DNA of 52,027 bases from Verrucomicrobiota bacterium (GTDB taxonomy: Bacteria > Verrucomicrobiota > Verrucomicrobiia > Chthoniobacterales > JAFAMB01): assembly GCA_019247695.1 (NCBI GenBank), contig JAFBAP010000088.1:1-52027 (forward strand). The letters are read 5' to 3'. Shown one piece after another: positions 1 to 7,496 of the stretch. Position 1 is the first letter of the stretch. Each line of letters opens with the position of its first letter. A program made the translations under genes and the position numbers. Under the pieces are notes generated by a model. That model was not told the DNA's origin, made no database searches, and worked only from the letters and a program-made list of their open reading frames with translations.

Positions 1-54
1 CGCCGTGTGAACTCTTCCGTGGTGCCCGCCAAACCCGCTGTGCCCGCCGTGTGA
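1..54 (+). repeat. Partial arm of the GTCACACGG composite repeat
   Basis: The first bases match the right arm of the long palindromic repeats at 9029, 14268, 24881 and 29455: CGCCGTGTGAACTCTT, then a GTGCCCGCC block, ending in CGCCGTGTGACC. The rest of the element lies outside the window. Bases 55-172 contain no recognisable feature apart from a weak AAGGA just before the first gene. Confidence 0.7.
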
Positions 55-172
55 CCGGGGGGCGAGGGTCGAGTTTGGGCCTCCGGTGTGCTTGTTTGGG
101 CTGGAGGGATCTGAAACAACGTTTACGTTCGAACCGAATTGATCGCAGCAAAAGGATCGACCGTTAAGGACT

Positions 173-937
173 ATGGATTACGCTCAGGCTGTTTTGGAAT
201 TGGCGCACGCTGCCGGAAGCCATCCGTCAGGTTGGGTCATCTGGGACGAGGGACTCGTGGCGGGAAAACAAGGGAAGCACCTGGCCATCAGTGCTCCGGG
301 CGCTCGCCTGACGAATCTGCAAGCGTCAGATCTGATTGCCGTGAAACCGGCGGTTCTCCTTGAGGCGCTGACGGCGAATCATGGCCGCACCCACGTCGAC
401 AGCGAGATCCTGGGGCAGGCGCGGCTTGCGCCGGATGCGCCGGTACCCGGCCCGGAAGCATTCCTGGCGGCTGAACTCCTGGCGGAGGATTGGCCGGCGC
501 TCCTGGTCCTGCTTCAGCCGGTACCTTTGCACCAGATTCTGGCATCGCCGCGGGCGCGGCAGTTTGCGGACCGCCGGGTGACGGTGAGCGAATCGTACGG
601 CCTGGGCCGGGCGATGCCGTTGGTGCCGTACGCCGACCCGGGGATCGCTCTGGCCAAAGAAATGCGCAGCCGGATTTCCTTGTGGCGTGACCGTTACAAA
701 GCGGTTCCGCGCATCGTGCTGCTGCAAAATCAAGGGGTGATCGTGCTGGGTGACACCGTGGCCGAAATCGTCGAGACGACGGAGAAGCTGATGAAGGCCG
801 CCGATGTCTTCATCGGGGCGAGTGCGCTTGGCGGCCCGCAATTTCTCAGCATCGACAACCTGGACCGGGCTTTGGTGTTCCAACAGGCATTATCGCCCGT
901 CGCCCCGGCTGACCGCGCCGACGATGCAGACGAGTGA
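173..937 (+). CDS. Class II aldolase/adducin-like protein lacking the zinc ligands
   Basis: 254 residues. The C-terminal half (about 150-230) follows the class II aldolase pattern: YADPGIALAKEM, then VLLQNQGVIVLGDTVAE, then a helix. Active members bind zinc with an HxH pair and a third His in an NHG motif. Here the HTHP-like position reads LLQP (114-117) and NHG reads NQG (Q187). The N-terminal GGNxS phosphate-binding turn is also unrecognisable (EGLVA, 26-30). I see the family fold but infer that zinc-dependent aldol chemistry is lost; it could be a regulatory or structural homologue. The start is the ATG after AAGGACT. The gene ends in a GTGA overlap with the next gene, so the two are probably co-translated. 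Confidence 0.72.
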   Translation: MDYAQAVLELAHAAGSHPSGWVIWDEGLVAGKQGKHLAISAPGARLTNLQASDLIAVKPAVLLEALTANHGRTHVDSEILGQARLAPDAPVPGPEAFLAAELLAEDWPALLVLLQPVPLHQILASPRARQFADRRVTVSESYGLGRAMPLVPYADPGIALAKEMRSRISLWRDRYKAVPRIVLLQNQGVIVLGDTVAEIVETTEKLMKAADVFIGASALGGPQFLSIDNLDRALVFQQALSPVAPADRADDADE

Positions 938-2145
938 ACCCGGGTTCCGTCGAGGGAGGACCGAGGGTCTGGCCCGCGCCGTGGCTCCTCGTCGGGGCGG
1001 GATTGGCGGGTTATGTGCTCCTGCTGGTTTCCAACCCCGTTTTCCCCTTCCTGCTGAACGGGTTGCGGGCGCTTCAACGGCATCCCCGGATCTGGCTGTG
1101 GTTCGGGGCACTGAGCGGTTCGTATTTTCTTTTACAATGCATTCAGGCCTACGAACTTGGTTTCCTGCAAATCGGCGTTTCCGACGTTCTCTACTGGCCG
1201 GCTTTTCAGCCTGAGACCGAAAGCATCGCCGCCGCGAAAGCCTGGCTGCCGGCCCTCGATGGTGTGGCCGGTCTTTTCCAGCAAGCCGTGGTTACCTTTC
1301 CGGCCTCAGCCCTGGCGGCGTTCCTTTTCCTTGTCAACTGGCGGAATGCACGCACCACGACCTTCTCGGTGGCGCGAAAACGCCTGGAGCGGTGGCGGTT
1401 CCCGGTGTACTTCGGCGTGCTTTTGTGCGCGGTTGCCGCCCTTCTCAAGCCACTTTTCGCCGTCTGCATTTATCTGCTCAACGATTTTATCGGTGCAGTT
1501 CAGTTGCTGCAGCTCGGGGCGGTTCTCGACGCGTGCTCATTCCAGTTTGAAGCCCTGTTCGGCACGCTGATCCAGGTTTACCTCGTGCTCCTGGTCTACG
1601 CGTGGCTTCGCGGCCTGAGCGTGTCTTCCGACCGCGTGTTCGCTCTGGCCATCAAGCGCAGCGTGCATGCCGCCCGCTGGACCGGCCTTTTTCTGCTGGC
1701 GGGACTGGTGCTGGTGCACCTGCCCCTTCTGACGACCTACGCCCAGCTTCAGGGTGACGCGGACTTTACAAAGGCGGTCGTGCAGTACATTGACCAGATC
1801 GCACGCCCTTTGCTGGATGTGGTCCTGATCCTTTTCTGTTCCGTCCAGTTGAGCCTGGTATTCCATAACGAGGCGTTGAGCGACGCCCTGGGCATGCACG
1901 CCGCCTTCGTACGCGCCCATTGGTACCGGCTGCTCTGGTTTTTGCTGGTTGCCGCGCTGCATTTCTTTTTGCTGGAATGGCTCAGGCATTTTCTCGCGAC
2001 CGGTTTCCCTGAGAATTCCTTTCCGGAGCGGTTGACTACCCTGCTCGCGCTGGAGGCCAAAGCGTTCCTGTCGGCATGGTTTCTCGCGAGTTGGGTTTGC
2101 CTTTACCGGGGGTGCACGGGAGCGGGACCGGCGGTGAGGTTTTAG
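934..2145 (+). CDS. Predicted multi-pass inner-membrane protein, unknown function
   Basis: 403 residues starting at a GTG that overlaps the previous stop codon (GTGA). It contains roughly nine or ten hydrophobic segments, for example near residues 10-35, 46-65, 110-135 and 152-180, with further segments to the C-terminus. They are separated by short Arg-rich loops, so it should sit in the cytoplasmic membrane. I do not recognise a family motif. The overlap with the aldolase-like gene suggests a joint role. The last base of its stop codon is the first base of the heptamer repeat array. Together with the following ATPase-like gene it might be a degenerate transporter, but nothing in the sequence proves this. 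Confidence 0.7.
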   Translation: MNPGSVEGGPRVWPAPWLLVGAGLAGYVLLLVSNPVFPFLLNGLRALQRHPRIWLWFGALSGSYFLLQCIQAYELGFLQIGVSDVLYWPAFQPETESIAAAKAWLPALDGVAGLFQQAVVTFPASALAAFLFLVNWRNARTTTFSVARKRLERWRFPVYFGVLLCAVAALLKPLFAVCIYLLNDFIGAVQLLQLGAVLDACSFQFEALFGTLIQVYLVLLVYAWLRGLSVSSDRVFALAIKRSVHAARWTGLFLLAGLVLVHLPLLTTYAQLQGDADFTKAVVQYIDQIARPLLDVVLILFCSVQLSLVFHNEALSDALGMHAAFVRAHWYRLLWFLLVAALHFFLLEWLRHFLATGFPENSFPERLTTLLALEAKAFLSAWFLASWVCLYRGCTGAGPAVRF

Positions 2146-2291
2146 GGTAGCGGGTAACGAGTAACGGGTAACGAGTAACGAGTAACGAGTAACGAGTAAC
2201 GAGTAACGGGTAAGGGGTAAGGGGTAAGGGGTAACGGGTAGCGGGTAGCGCGTAATGAGTAACGGGTAACGGGTAGCGGGGAGCGCGTGGG
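2145..2291. repeat. Heptanucleotide tandem array, about 21 units of GRGTAAC
   Basis: Consecutive 7-base units vary around GGGTAAC and GAGTAAC: about 21 units in 147 bases, including a run of five GAGTAAC and three GGGTAAG. There are no unique spacers, so it is not a CRISPR array. The same heptamers recur near 4430, 4597 (inverted), 14238 and 50115 (inverted). The period of 7 gives open frames of a seven-residue repeat on the minus strand, which I regard as non-coding. Bases 2292-2388 hold nothing I recognise. Confidence 0.9.
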
Positions 2292-2388
2292 GGCAAATCG
2301 ATGGCGATGTGGTGAAAGCCAGTTTTCGCTTTACGCGGGCTGACGCGCGTGGTGAGCTTCCGTGTCCCGGCTTTTGAAGAATTCCGTA

Positions 2389-3090
2389 ATGCCCATTCTT
2401 CTTCGTGCTCAGCAGCTCCAGGGTAAACGCCAGTTCGGGGACCAACCCGAGGAGAAGGTGCAGCCGTTCGATTATGCGTTTGAGTCCCGCCGGATCTACC
2501 GGTTGGACGGTCCTGACCGGGGCGGCAAGGACCTGGCGTGGCGCCTCCTGACGCTGCTGGAGCGCCCGACGGCAGGCGAACTGCTCGTGCGCGAGGCTGC
2601 CACGTCGCGTCTCGGCGACGCCGCGCTGGCGGAGTTGCGAAACCGCGAAGTCGGCTACGTTTTTCCGACGCCGTACCTGTTGCCCGGGTTCACGGTGGTT
2701 GAGAATGTCGCCATGCCGTTGTTCAAGGTCCTGCAGGTTGACCCGGCGGAGGCAAAAGAAATTACGGAGGAACTGTTAGGAATAACGGGTCTGTCCGGCG
2801 TTACGGAGGAGACTCCGGACGGCCTGACGGCGCTCCAGCAACAGGTTGCCGCCCTGGCGCGTGCCGTTATCCACCGGCCCTCGTTGCTAGGCATCGAATC
2901 ACTCGGAAAAAGCCTGGCTCCGCGTGACGCCCTCCTGTTTTCGGAGGTTTGCCAGCGACTCGTAAATCACTTCGGACTCACGGCTGTCGTCACCGTGGCG
3001 CCCGGCACGGAGACCGCCTGGTCAAGTGTAATCCTGGAAGTTGCGAACGGGACGGTGCAAGAAGTAGTAAAGGCTCACCCAAGCCAATGA
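2389..3090 (+). CDS. ABC-type ATPase homologue with all catalytic motifs degenerate
   Basis: 233 residues from the ATG at 2389; a GTG 27 bases upstream is possible. The order of elements is that of a LolD/MacB-type ABC ATPase, including a clear LLPGFTVVENVAMPL stretch (97-111). The motifs are ruined. Walker A reads GPDRGGKD (41-48), with Gly to Arg and Ser/Thr to Asp. The Q-loop Gln is Pro (VFP, 91-93). The LSGGQ signature reads LTALQ (146-150). Walker B reads LLGIE (166-170) without the Asp, and the H-loop His is replaced (VTVA). The frame is otherwise intact, so this looks like a maintained pseudo-ATPase, not a decaying gene. It ends in an ATGA overlap with hpnD. Confidence 0.65.
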   Translation: MPILLRAQQLQGKRQFGDQPEEKVQPFDYAFESRRIYRLDGPDRGGKDLAWRLLTLLERPTAGELLVREAATSRLGDAALAELRNREVGYVFPTPYLLPGFTVVENVAMPLFKVLQVDPAEAKEITEELLGITGLSGVTEETPDGLTALQQQVAALARAVIHRPSLLGIESLGKSLAPRDALLFSEVCQRLVNHFGLTAVVTVAPGTETAWSSVILEVANGTVQEVVKAHPSQ

Positions 3091-3929
3091 GTTCCGCGCA
3101 GGAGATTACCAAAAAGAGCCAGTCAAATCTGGCGCTTGCGTTCTTCGCTCTCCCGCGGCAGCGCCGCGAGGCGATAACCATTTTCTATGCGTTTTGCCGT
3201 CACATAGACGATCTCGCCGATGATGCAAGCCAACCCCTCGATGAAAGGGTTGCGGCGTTGCAGGCCTGGCGAGCCGCTCTCCGGGGACCGATTCCCGGCG
3301 AAATGCCGTTTGCGGCGGAGATGAGGGGGGTGATTGAGCAGTACCGGATCAATCTGCGGTACCTTGACGACATCCTGGACGGGGTGGAGTCGGACCTGAG
3401 CCCGAGCCGGTTCCAGACCTTTTCCGATCTCAGCCGGTACTGCTACCGGGTCGCCAGCGCGGTCGGCCTGGTGAGCATTGAAATCTTCGGCTACCGCAAC
3501 CCGGGAACGCGGCGTTACGCATACATCCTGGGGCATGCGTTGCAGCTGACCAACATCATCCGGGACGTCGAAGTGGATCTGCGCAACGGCGGGCGAATTT
3601 ACCTTCCGCTTTCCGAAGTGGAACAATACGGCTACTCGGAGGAACAACTCCTGGCACGCGCTTATAACCGCCGGTTTTTGAACCTGATGCAAGCCCAGGC
3701 CGAGCGCGCCCACGGTTTTTTCCGGGAAGCGCGCCGGTTACTGCCGCGAGAAGACGTGCGCTCGATGGTGGCGGCCGAACTGATGCGCGCCACCTATTTC
3801 CGGCTGCTGCAAAAGATCGAGGCGGACCGGTTCCGGATGTTTTGCCGGCGCTACCGGCTCGGCACGGCGGAAAAACTTTCGATGATCACGCTCGCGCTTT
3901 CGTCCAACTGCCTGGGTATCAAACTGTGA
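3087..3929 (+). CDS. hpnD: Squalene/phytoene synthase family protein, HpnD-like
   Basis: 280 residues; the ATG overlaps the preceding stop (ATGA). The family condenses two prenyl diphosphates head to head. Both Asp-rich magnesium sites are present: DDLADD (near residue 36) and DVEVDLRNGGRIYLP (near 161). The N-terminal FALPRQRREAITIFYAFCR stretch is typical of the presqualene-diphosphate synthase branch of the hydroxysqualene route to hopanoids. Phytoene synthase (CrtB) is the main alternative. No hpnC, hpnE, shc or crt gene lies in the window, so the branch cannot be settled by context. It is translationally coupled to the pseudo-ATPase gene. Confidence 0.82.
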   Translation: MSSAQEITKKSQSNLALAFFALPRQRREAITIFYAFCRHIDDLADDASQPLDERVAALQAWRAALRGPIPGEMPFAAEMRGVIEQYRINLRYLDDILDGVESDLSPSRFQTFSDLSRYCYRVASAVGLVSIEIFGYRNPGTRRYAYILGHALQLTNIIRDVEVDLRNGGRIYLPLSEVEQYGYSEEQLLARAYNRRFLNLMQAQAERAHGFFREARRLLPREDVRSMVAAELMRATYFRLLQKIEADRFRMFCRRYRLGTAEKLSMITLALSSNCLGIKL

Positions 3930-3941
3930 GTGAAACTGCCC

Positions 3942-3971
3942 CGTACACGCGAGCGTAACGGCTCGGGTACG
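3942..3971 (+). terminator. Hairpin downstream of hpnD
   Basis: CGTAC and CGAGC pair with GCTCG and GTACG around a GTAACG loop, with small internal bulges. There is no T-run, so this is a terminator-like structure only. It lies 13 bases after the hpnD stop and before the lipoprotein gene. Confidence 0.4.
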
Positions 3972-4011
3972 CGAACTCGCTTCAAGAGGAATGGAATTGG
4001 AACATCGTTGT

Positions 4012-4401
4012 ATGAGGTTAAAAATCTGTGTACTGGCGGTCGTGACGTCGGCCGGCTTGTTGAGCGGCTGTGACACGCCCGAGGGGCAAGGCGCAGGCTA
4101 TGGTGCCGCGGGGGGTGCGATCATCGGCGGTCTGGCCGGCGGTAACGTCCGGAGCGCGGCGGCCGGTGCAGCCGCGGGAGCCGCGACGGGTGCGATCATC
4201 GGAGCCATCGTGCACGAGAACGAGCGCCAGCGTTATGATCAGGATGCCCCGCCGGGGGGATACCCCTATGGACGCCGGACCGAATACCCGGGAGTGGTGC
4301 AGAGCCCGTATTATCCGCACAACCTGATCGACGTCCACGGGATCCCGCCCGGCGCCCTGGTGCTGGATCCATCAGTGAACCGCCCCTTCGTGCGGCCCTG
4401 A
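4012..4401 (+). CDS. Small lipoprotein with glycine-zipper segment
   Basis: 129 residues from the ATG at 4012. That start gives a clean lipoprotein signal (Arg-Lys, hydrophobic core, LLSGC lipobox, Cys20). An ATG at 3991 directly after AAGAGGA would add seven residues. Residues 28-65 are a glycine-zipper region (GAAGGAIIGGLAGG, then Ala/Gly-rich repeats ending GAIIGAIV), as in outer-membrane glycine-zipper lipoproteins. The tail is rich in Tyr, Pro and Gly. It probably sits in the outer membrane; no enzymatic role is visible. Its stop codon is followed after five bases by the AATGCCACAAATG motif. Confidence 0.75.
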   Translation: MRLKICVLAVVTSAGLLSGCDTPEGQGAGYGAAGGAIIGGLAGGNVRSAAAGAAAGAATGAIIGAIVHENERQRYDQDAPPGGYPYGRRTEYPGVVQSPYYPHNLIDVHGIPPGALVLDPSVNRPFVRP

Positions 4402-4404
4402 GGG

Positions 4405-4645
4405 GAAATGCCACAAATGGAAGAGAGTGGCGGGTAACGGGTAATGAGTAACGGGTAACGGGTAACGAATGTAAGGTGTCGGGTGTCGCGTCGAGTAAAT
4501 GCCGCTGAGCGGTGACTTCGACGGCTCATGCGCGTGGCGTTGATTCCATACCGCCGGGGTTACAACTTCGGCCCGTGCCCTTCCACCCGACACCCGACAC
4601 TCGTTACCCGTTACCCGCCACTGTCTTCCATTTGTGGCATTCTGC
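4405..4645. repeat. Palindromic intergenic element with AATGCCACAAATG ends
   Basis: An inverted repeat fills the gap between two convergent genes. The left arm (4409-4450) and the reverse complement of the right arm (4598-4639) agree over about 41 bases with roughly three mismatches: TGCCACAAATGGAAGA, then GTGGCGGGTAACGGGTAA. Inner arms carry GTGTCGGGTGTCG and its complement. The outer ends (4407-4419 and 4629-4641) lie five and six bases from the two stop codons. It would form a long hairpin in transcripts from either side and may be a bidirectional terminator or a non-autonomous mobile element. Confidence 0.85.
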
Positions 4646-4647
4646 TT

Positions 4648-5982
4648 CTAGCGGAACAGGAGCCGGCAGAAGGCGATCGCGGCGATCATGCCGGCCAGGT
4701 CGGCGAGCAACCCGGCCGCAATCGCGTGCCGGGTCCGGGTGACGTTAACTGACCCGAAATACACCGCCACGACGTAGAACGTCGTCTCGGCACTGCCGTA
4801 AATGGTGGCGGCCGTGTAGCTTGTGAGGTGATCCGGCCCGAGGCGTTTTACGAGGTCGCTCAGCACGGCAATGGAGCCGCTGCCGCTGAGGGGGCGCATA
4901 AGGATCATCGGCAGCAGATCCACCGGCGCGTTCAGCTGCCTAAACACCGGTGCAAGCAGTTGTTGCAACATCTCCAGTGCGCCCGCCTCCCGAAAGACGC
5001 CGATGGCCACCAGGATCCCGACCAGGAACGGGATAATGCGCACGGCGATCTGAAACCCTTCTTTTGCGCCCTCGACAAATTCGGTAAAGACCGGAACACC
5101 GCGGCCGGCCGCGTACAAGGGAAAACCGGTGATCAGGCAAGGAACCACCAAGGGCGAAAATGCCCGGAACAAGTTGGCCGGGAATCCGGGTGCGTCCGGC
5201 GGCGCCGCCTGCCCAAGCACTTCCGGAAAAAGGGTGTGAAGGAAGAGGAAGCTGAGAAACAGCACGAGCGCGGCGAGCAACGCAGCCGCCCAGGGGGCAA
5301 GGGGACGCAGCCCTGAAACGGCCGGCGCCGGGGCAGAGGGGGTGCTCGCCGGGGGGGGTCCCGGCGCGGATCTTCGCGTAAAGTACGGGTTTTGCCGGGC
5401 AAAGACGGGCAGGCGCTCGAGAATCTTCACGATCGCGACGGCGCACACCGTGGCGAAGCCGGTGGCCAGCAGGGTGGGCGCAATGATTGCCGTGGGGTTC
5501 CGGCTTCCATTGATCGCCAGGATATTCATCGCGGTAGCCGGGACCAATTGGACGGCGCTGGTATTCAGGGCCAGGAACATGCACATGGCGTTGCTGGCGG
5601 CGTTTGCGCCGGCGTTGAGGCGGTTGAGTTCACCCATGGCTTTGAGGCCGAGGGGGGTGGCGGCATTGCTGACGCCGAGCATGTTGGCAGCGATCGACAT
5701 CATCATCGAGCTCATCGCCGGGTCAGCGGGTGGAACTTCCGGGAACAGGCGCTGCATCACCGGACGAATCAGCCGGGCCATCACGGCGATCAGCCCCGAT
5801 CTTTCGGCCAGACGCATCAGGCCGAGCCAGAGCGCCATGGTGCCCACCAGCGGCAGCGCGATGTCCATGACCGCACTCTTGGCGCTCGCGAACACGGCTT
5901 GATTCAGGGCGTCCAGTCGTCCGGTGATGCCCGCCACGATGACGCCGGCCAGCAGCAAGCCCGCCCAGATAAAATTCAACAT
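4648..5982 (-). CDS. spmAB: Fused spore maturation protein A/B (Gate-domain membrane protein)
   Basis: 444 residues. Two nucleoside-recognition (Gate) domains lie in one chain. The SpmA-like half (about 1-200) carries the conserved NMLGVSNAATPLGLKAM and FLALNTSAVQLVP segments. The SpmB-like half (about 260-444) contains FVEGAKEGFQIAVRIIPFLVG and MRPLSGSGSIAVLSDL. In Bacillus the two are separate genes needed for spore core dehydration; fusions are common in non-spore-forming bacteria, where the role is unknown and transport of a small molecule is likely. Many hydrophobic segments place it in the inner membrane. It is convergent with the lipoprotein gene, and the motif AATGCCACAAATG follows its stop by six bases. 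Confidence 0.85.
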   Translation of the reverse strand: MLNFIWAGLLLAGVIVAGITGRLDALNQAVFASAKSAVMDIALPLVGTMALWLGLMRLAERSGLIAVMARLIRPVMQRLFPEVPPADPAMSSMMMSIAANMLGVSNAATPLGLKAMGELNRLNAGANAASNAMCMFLALNTSAVQLVPATAMNILAINGSRNPTAIIAPTLLATGFATVCAVAIVKILERLPVFARQNPYFTRRSAPGPPPASTPSAPAPAVSGLRPLAPWAAALLAALVLFLSFLFLHTLFPEVLGQAAPPDAPGFPANLFRAFSPLVVPCLITGFPLYAAGRGVPVFTEFVEGAKEGFQIAVRIIPFLVGILVAIGVFREAGALEMLQQLLAPVFRQLNAPVDLLPMILMRPLSGSGSIAVLSDLVKRLGPDHLTSYTAATIYGSAETTFYVVAVYFGSVNVTRTRHAIAAGLLADLAGMIAAIAFCRLLFR

Positions 5983-6117
5983 GGAGCGGGCGGCTGATTT
6001 CTCTGCAATTGCATAAGCATCTCTTGAAGGCAGCGGCAGGCTGGGCTTGCGACGGGGCCGATTGTGACAGAACTGACAGTGGCGGAAAGGAAAGTTTCGG
6101 TTGATCGGCTCAAAGCA

Positions 6118-6490
6118 ACCCGGGAAAGTGATTAATCAACATCAGGTCGATTCACGAAGAATTGCCTTTGCCGCATTTCACCTCGTATTGTGCGACCGAA
6201 GGTGACGTGAAGCCAAGAATGCGGAATCTGGCGGTTGAACTGGCGCCGTTCGGCAGTACCGTCAACAGCATTGCCCCCCAGTCCGATTGAAACGCCTATC
6301 AACGCCAAGCTGTTGAGTGACCCGAAAGCGCTGCAAGGGCTGTTGAGCAACATTCCGCTGGCCCGGCTCGGGAAGCCTGCGGACGTTGCGGGCGTCGCAG
6401 TTTTTTTGGGCTTCGGCAGACGCGGATTACATAACCGGCGCGACCATTTTTGTGGACGGGGGATTAACCTGGAACTACAGCGAACAATAA
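6118..6490 (+). pseudogene. Remnant of a glucose 1-dehydrogenase-like SDR gene
   Basis: Conceptual translation with frame changes restores the C-terminal half of a short-chain dehydrogenase. SIHEELPLPHFTSYCAT contains the catalytic Tyr region (Lys position replaced by Glu). It continues MRNLAVELAPFG, then IETPINAKLL, NIPLARLGKPADVAGVAVFL and finally DYITGATIFVDGGLTWNY with a stop at 6488-6490. Frame breaks lie near 6130, near 6280 (CCCCCC run) and near 6410 (T7/G3 run). The N-terminal nucleotide-binding half is missing. The nearest family is the glucose/sorbosone SDR group usually annotated glucose 1-dehydrogenase. It sits directly upstream of gnd and zwf, so a glucose-oxidation gene may have been lost from this cluster. 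Confidence 0.85.
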
Positions 6491-6502
6491 CGACGAATAC
6501 CT

Positions 6503-7486
6503 ATGCAAATCGGCATCGTAGGCCTTGGCCGGATGGGCGCCAACATGGCGCGCCGCTTACAGCGTCATAATCACACGGTTGTCGTGTTCGACCGAAACAA
6601 GGAAGCCGTCCAGCGCATGGCCAAGGAAGGTTTTGAGGGGGCCCATTACCTGGAGGAACTGGTTGAAAAGCTGGAGAAACCACGGGCCGTGTGGCTCATG
6701 GTGCCTGCGGGGCTGCCCACCGAGAGCAGCGTGCAGTCGCTCAAGGCGTTGCTGGATGCGGGCGACGCCGTGATCGATGGAGGTAATTCCTTCTACAAGG
6801 ACGACGTGCGCCGCAGCCGTTCGCTTCATGAAAAGGGGATCCACTACATCGACGCGGGGACCAGCGGGGGGGTCTGGGGCCTTGAGCGCGGGTATTGCTT
6901 GATGATCGGCGGACCGGAGGAGGCCGTTAAACGCCTGGAACCGATCTTTGCGGCGTTGGCGCCCGGAAAGGGCACGATCGACGCTACGCCGGGCCGGGAA
7001 AAACTCCAAAGCACCGCCGAGCAGGGCTACCTGCACTGCGGGCCGTCAGGTGCGGGCCATTTTGCCAAGATGATCCATAACGGGATCGAGTACGGCTTGA
7101 TGCAGGCTTACGCGGAAGGTTTCGACATCCTGCGCGGGGCGAACGCCGACCAGCTGGAGGATGGTTACCGTTACGATTTTAACGTGGCCGACATCGCCGA
7201 GCTCTGGCGGCGGGGCAGCGTCGTGGGTTCCTGGTTGCTTGATCTGACGGCCATGGCGTTGGCTGAAGACCCGGCGCTGGACCATTTCTCGGGGTTCGTG
7301 CAGGATTCGGGCGAAGGCCGCTGGACGGTGCAGGCCGCCATTGAAGAATCGGTTTCGGCCGATGTCTTAAGCACATCGCTGTTTACCCGGTTTCGCTCCC
7401 GCAGAGAGCACACCTATGCCGAAAAAGTGCTCTCGGCAATGCGCAACAAGTTCGGCGGCCACGTCGAAACCTTTCCCGGCGAATAA
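6503..7486 (+). CDS. gnd: 6-phosphogluconate dehydrogenase, NAD-type (GntZ-like)
   Basis: 327 residues, the short form (the classical NADP enzyme is about 470). It oxidatively decarboxylates 6-phosphogluconate to ribulose 5-phosphate in the cytosol. Visible are the Rossmann GLGRMG (7-12), [11 protein letters not shown] (91-101), [12 protein letters not shown] (119-130) and the catalytic [11 protein letters not shown] block with Lys189, Asn193 and Glu196. Asp30 after the second beta strand favours NAD over NADP by family rule; this is inference. It is followed ten bases later by zwf, so the two form an oxidative pentose phosphate operon. Confidence 0.93.
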   Translation: MQIGIVGLGRMGANMARRLQRHNHTVVVFDRNKEAVQRMAKEGFEGAHYLEELVEKLEKPRAVWLMVPAGLPTESSVQSLKALLDAGDAVIDGGNSFYKDDVRRSRSLHEKGIHYIDAGTSGGVWGLERGYCLMIGGPEEAVKRLEPIFAALAPGKGTIDATPGREKLQSTAEQGYLHCGPSGAGHFAKMIHNGIEYGLMQAYAEGFDILRGANADQLEDGYRYDFNVADIAELWRRGSVVGSWLLDLTAMALAEDPALDHFSGFVQDSGEGRWTVQAAIEESVSADVLSTSLFTRFRSRREHTYAEKVLSAMRNKFGGHVETFPGE

Positions 7487-7496
7487 GTGAGGTTAT

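Noticed and set aside
2145-2291. CRISPR array
   Set aside because: Units are 7 bases in direct tandem with no spacers, and no cas genes are present.
1537-2445. Long minus-strand open frame of about 300 codons over the heptamer array
   Set aside because: It reads the reverse of a membrane-protein gene and of the 7-base repeats (a seven-residue repeat pattern). It has no recognisable family and overlaps a well-supported gene.
4012-4401. Lipoprotein starting at 3991
   Set aside because: An ATG there follows AAGAGGA with no spacing, and it would put acidic residues ahead of the signal peptide. The ATG at 4012 gives a normal lipoprotein signal, though the earlier start cannot be ruled out.
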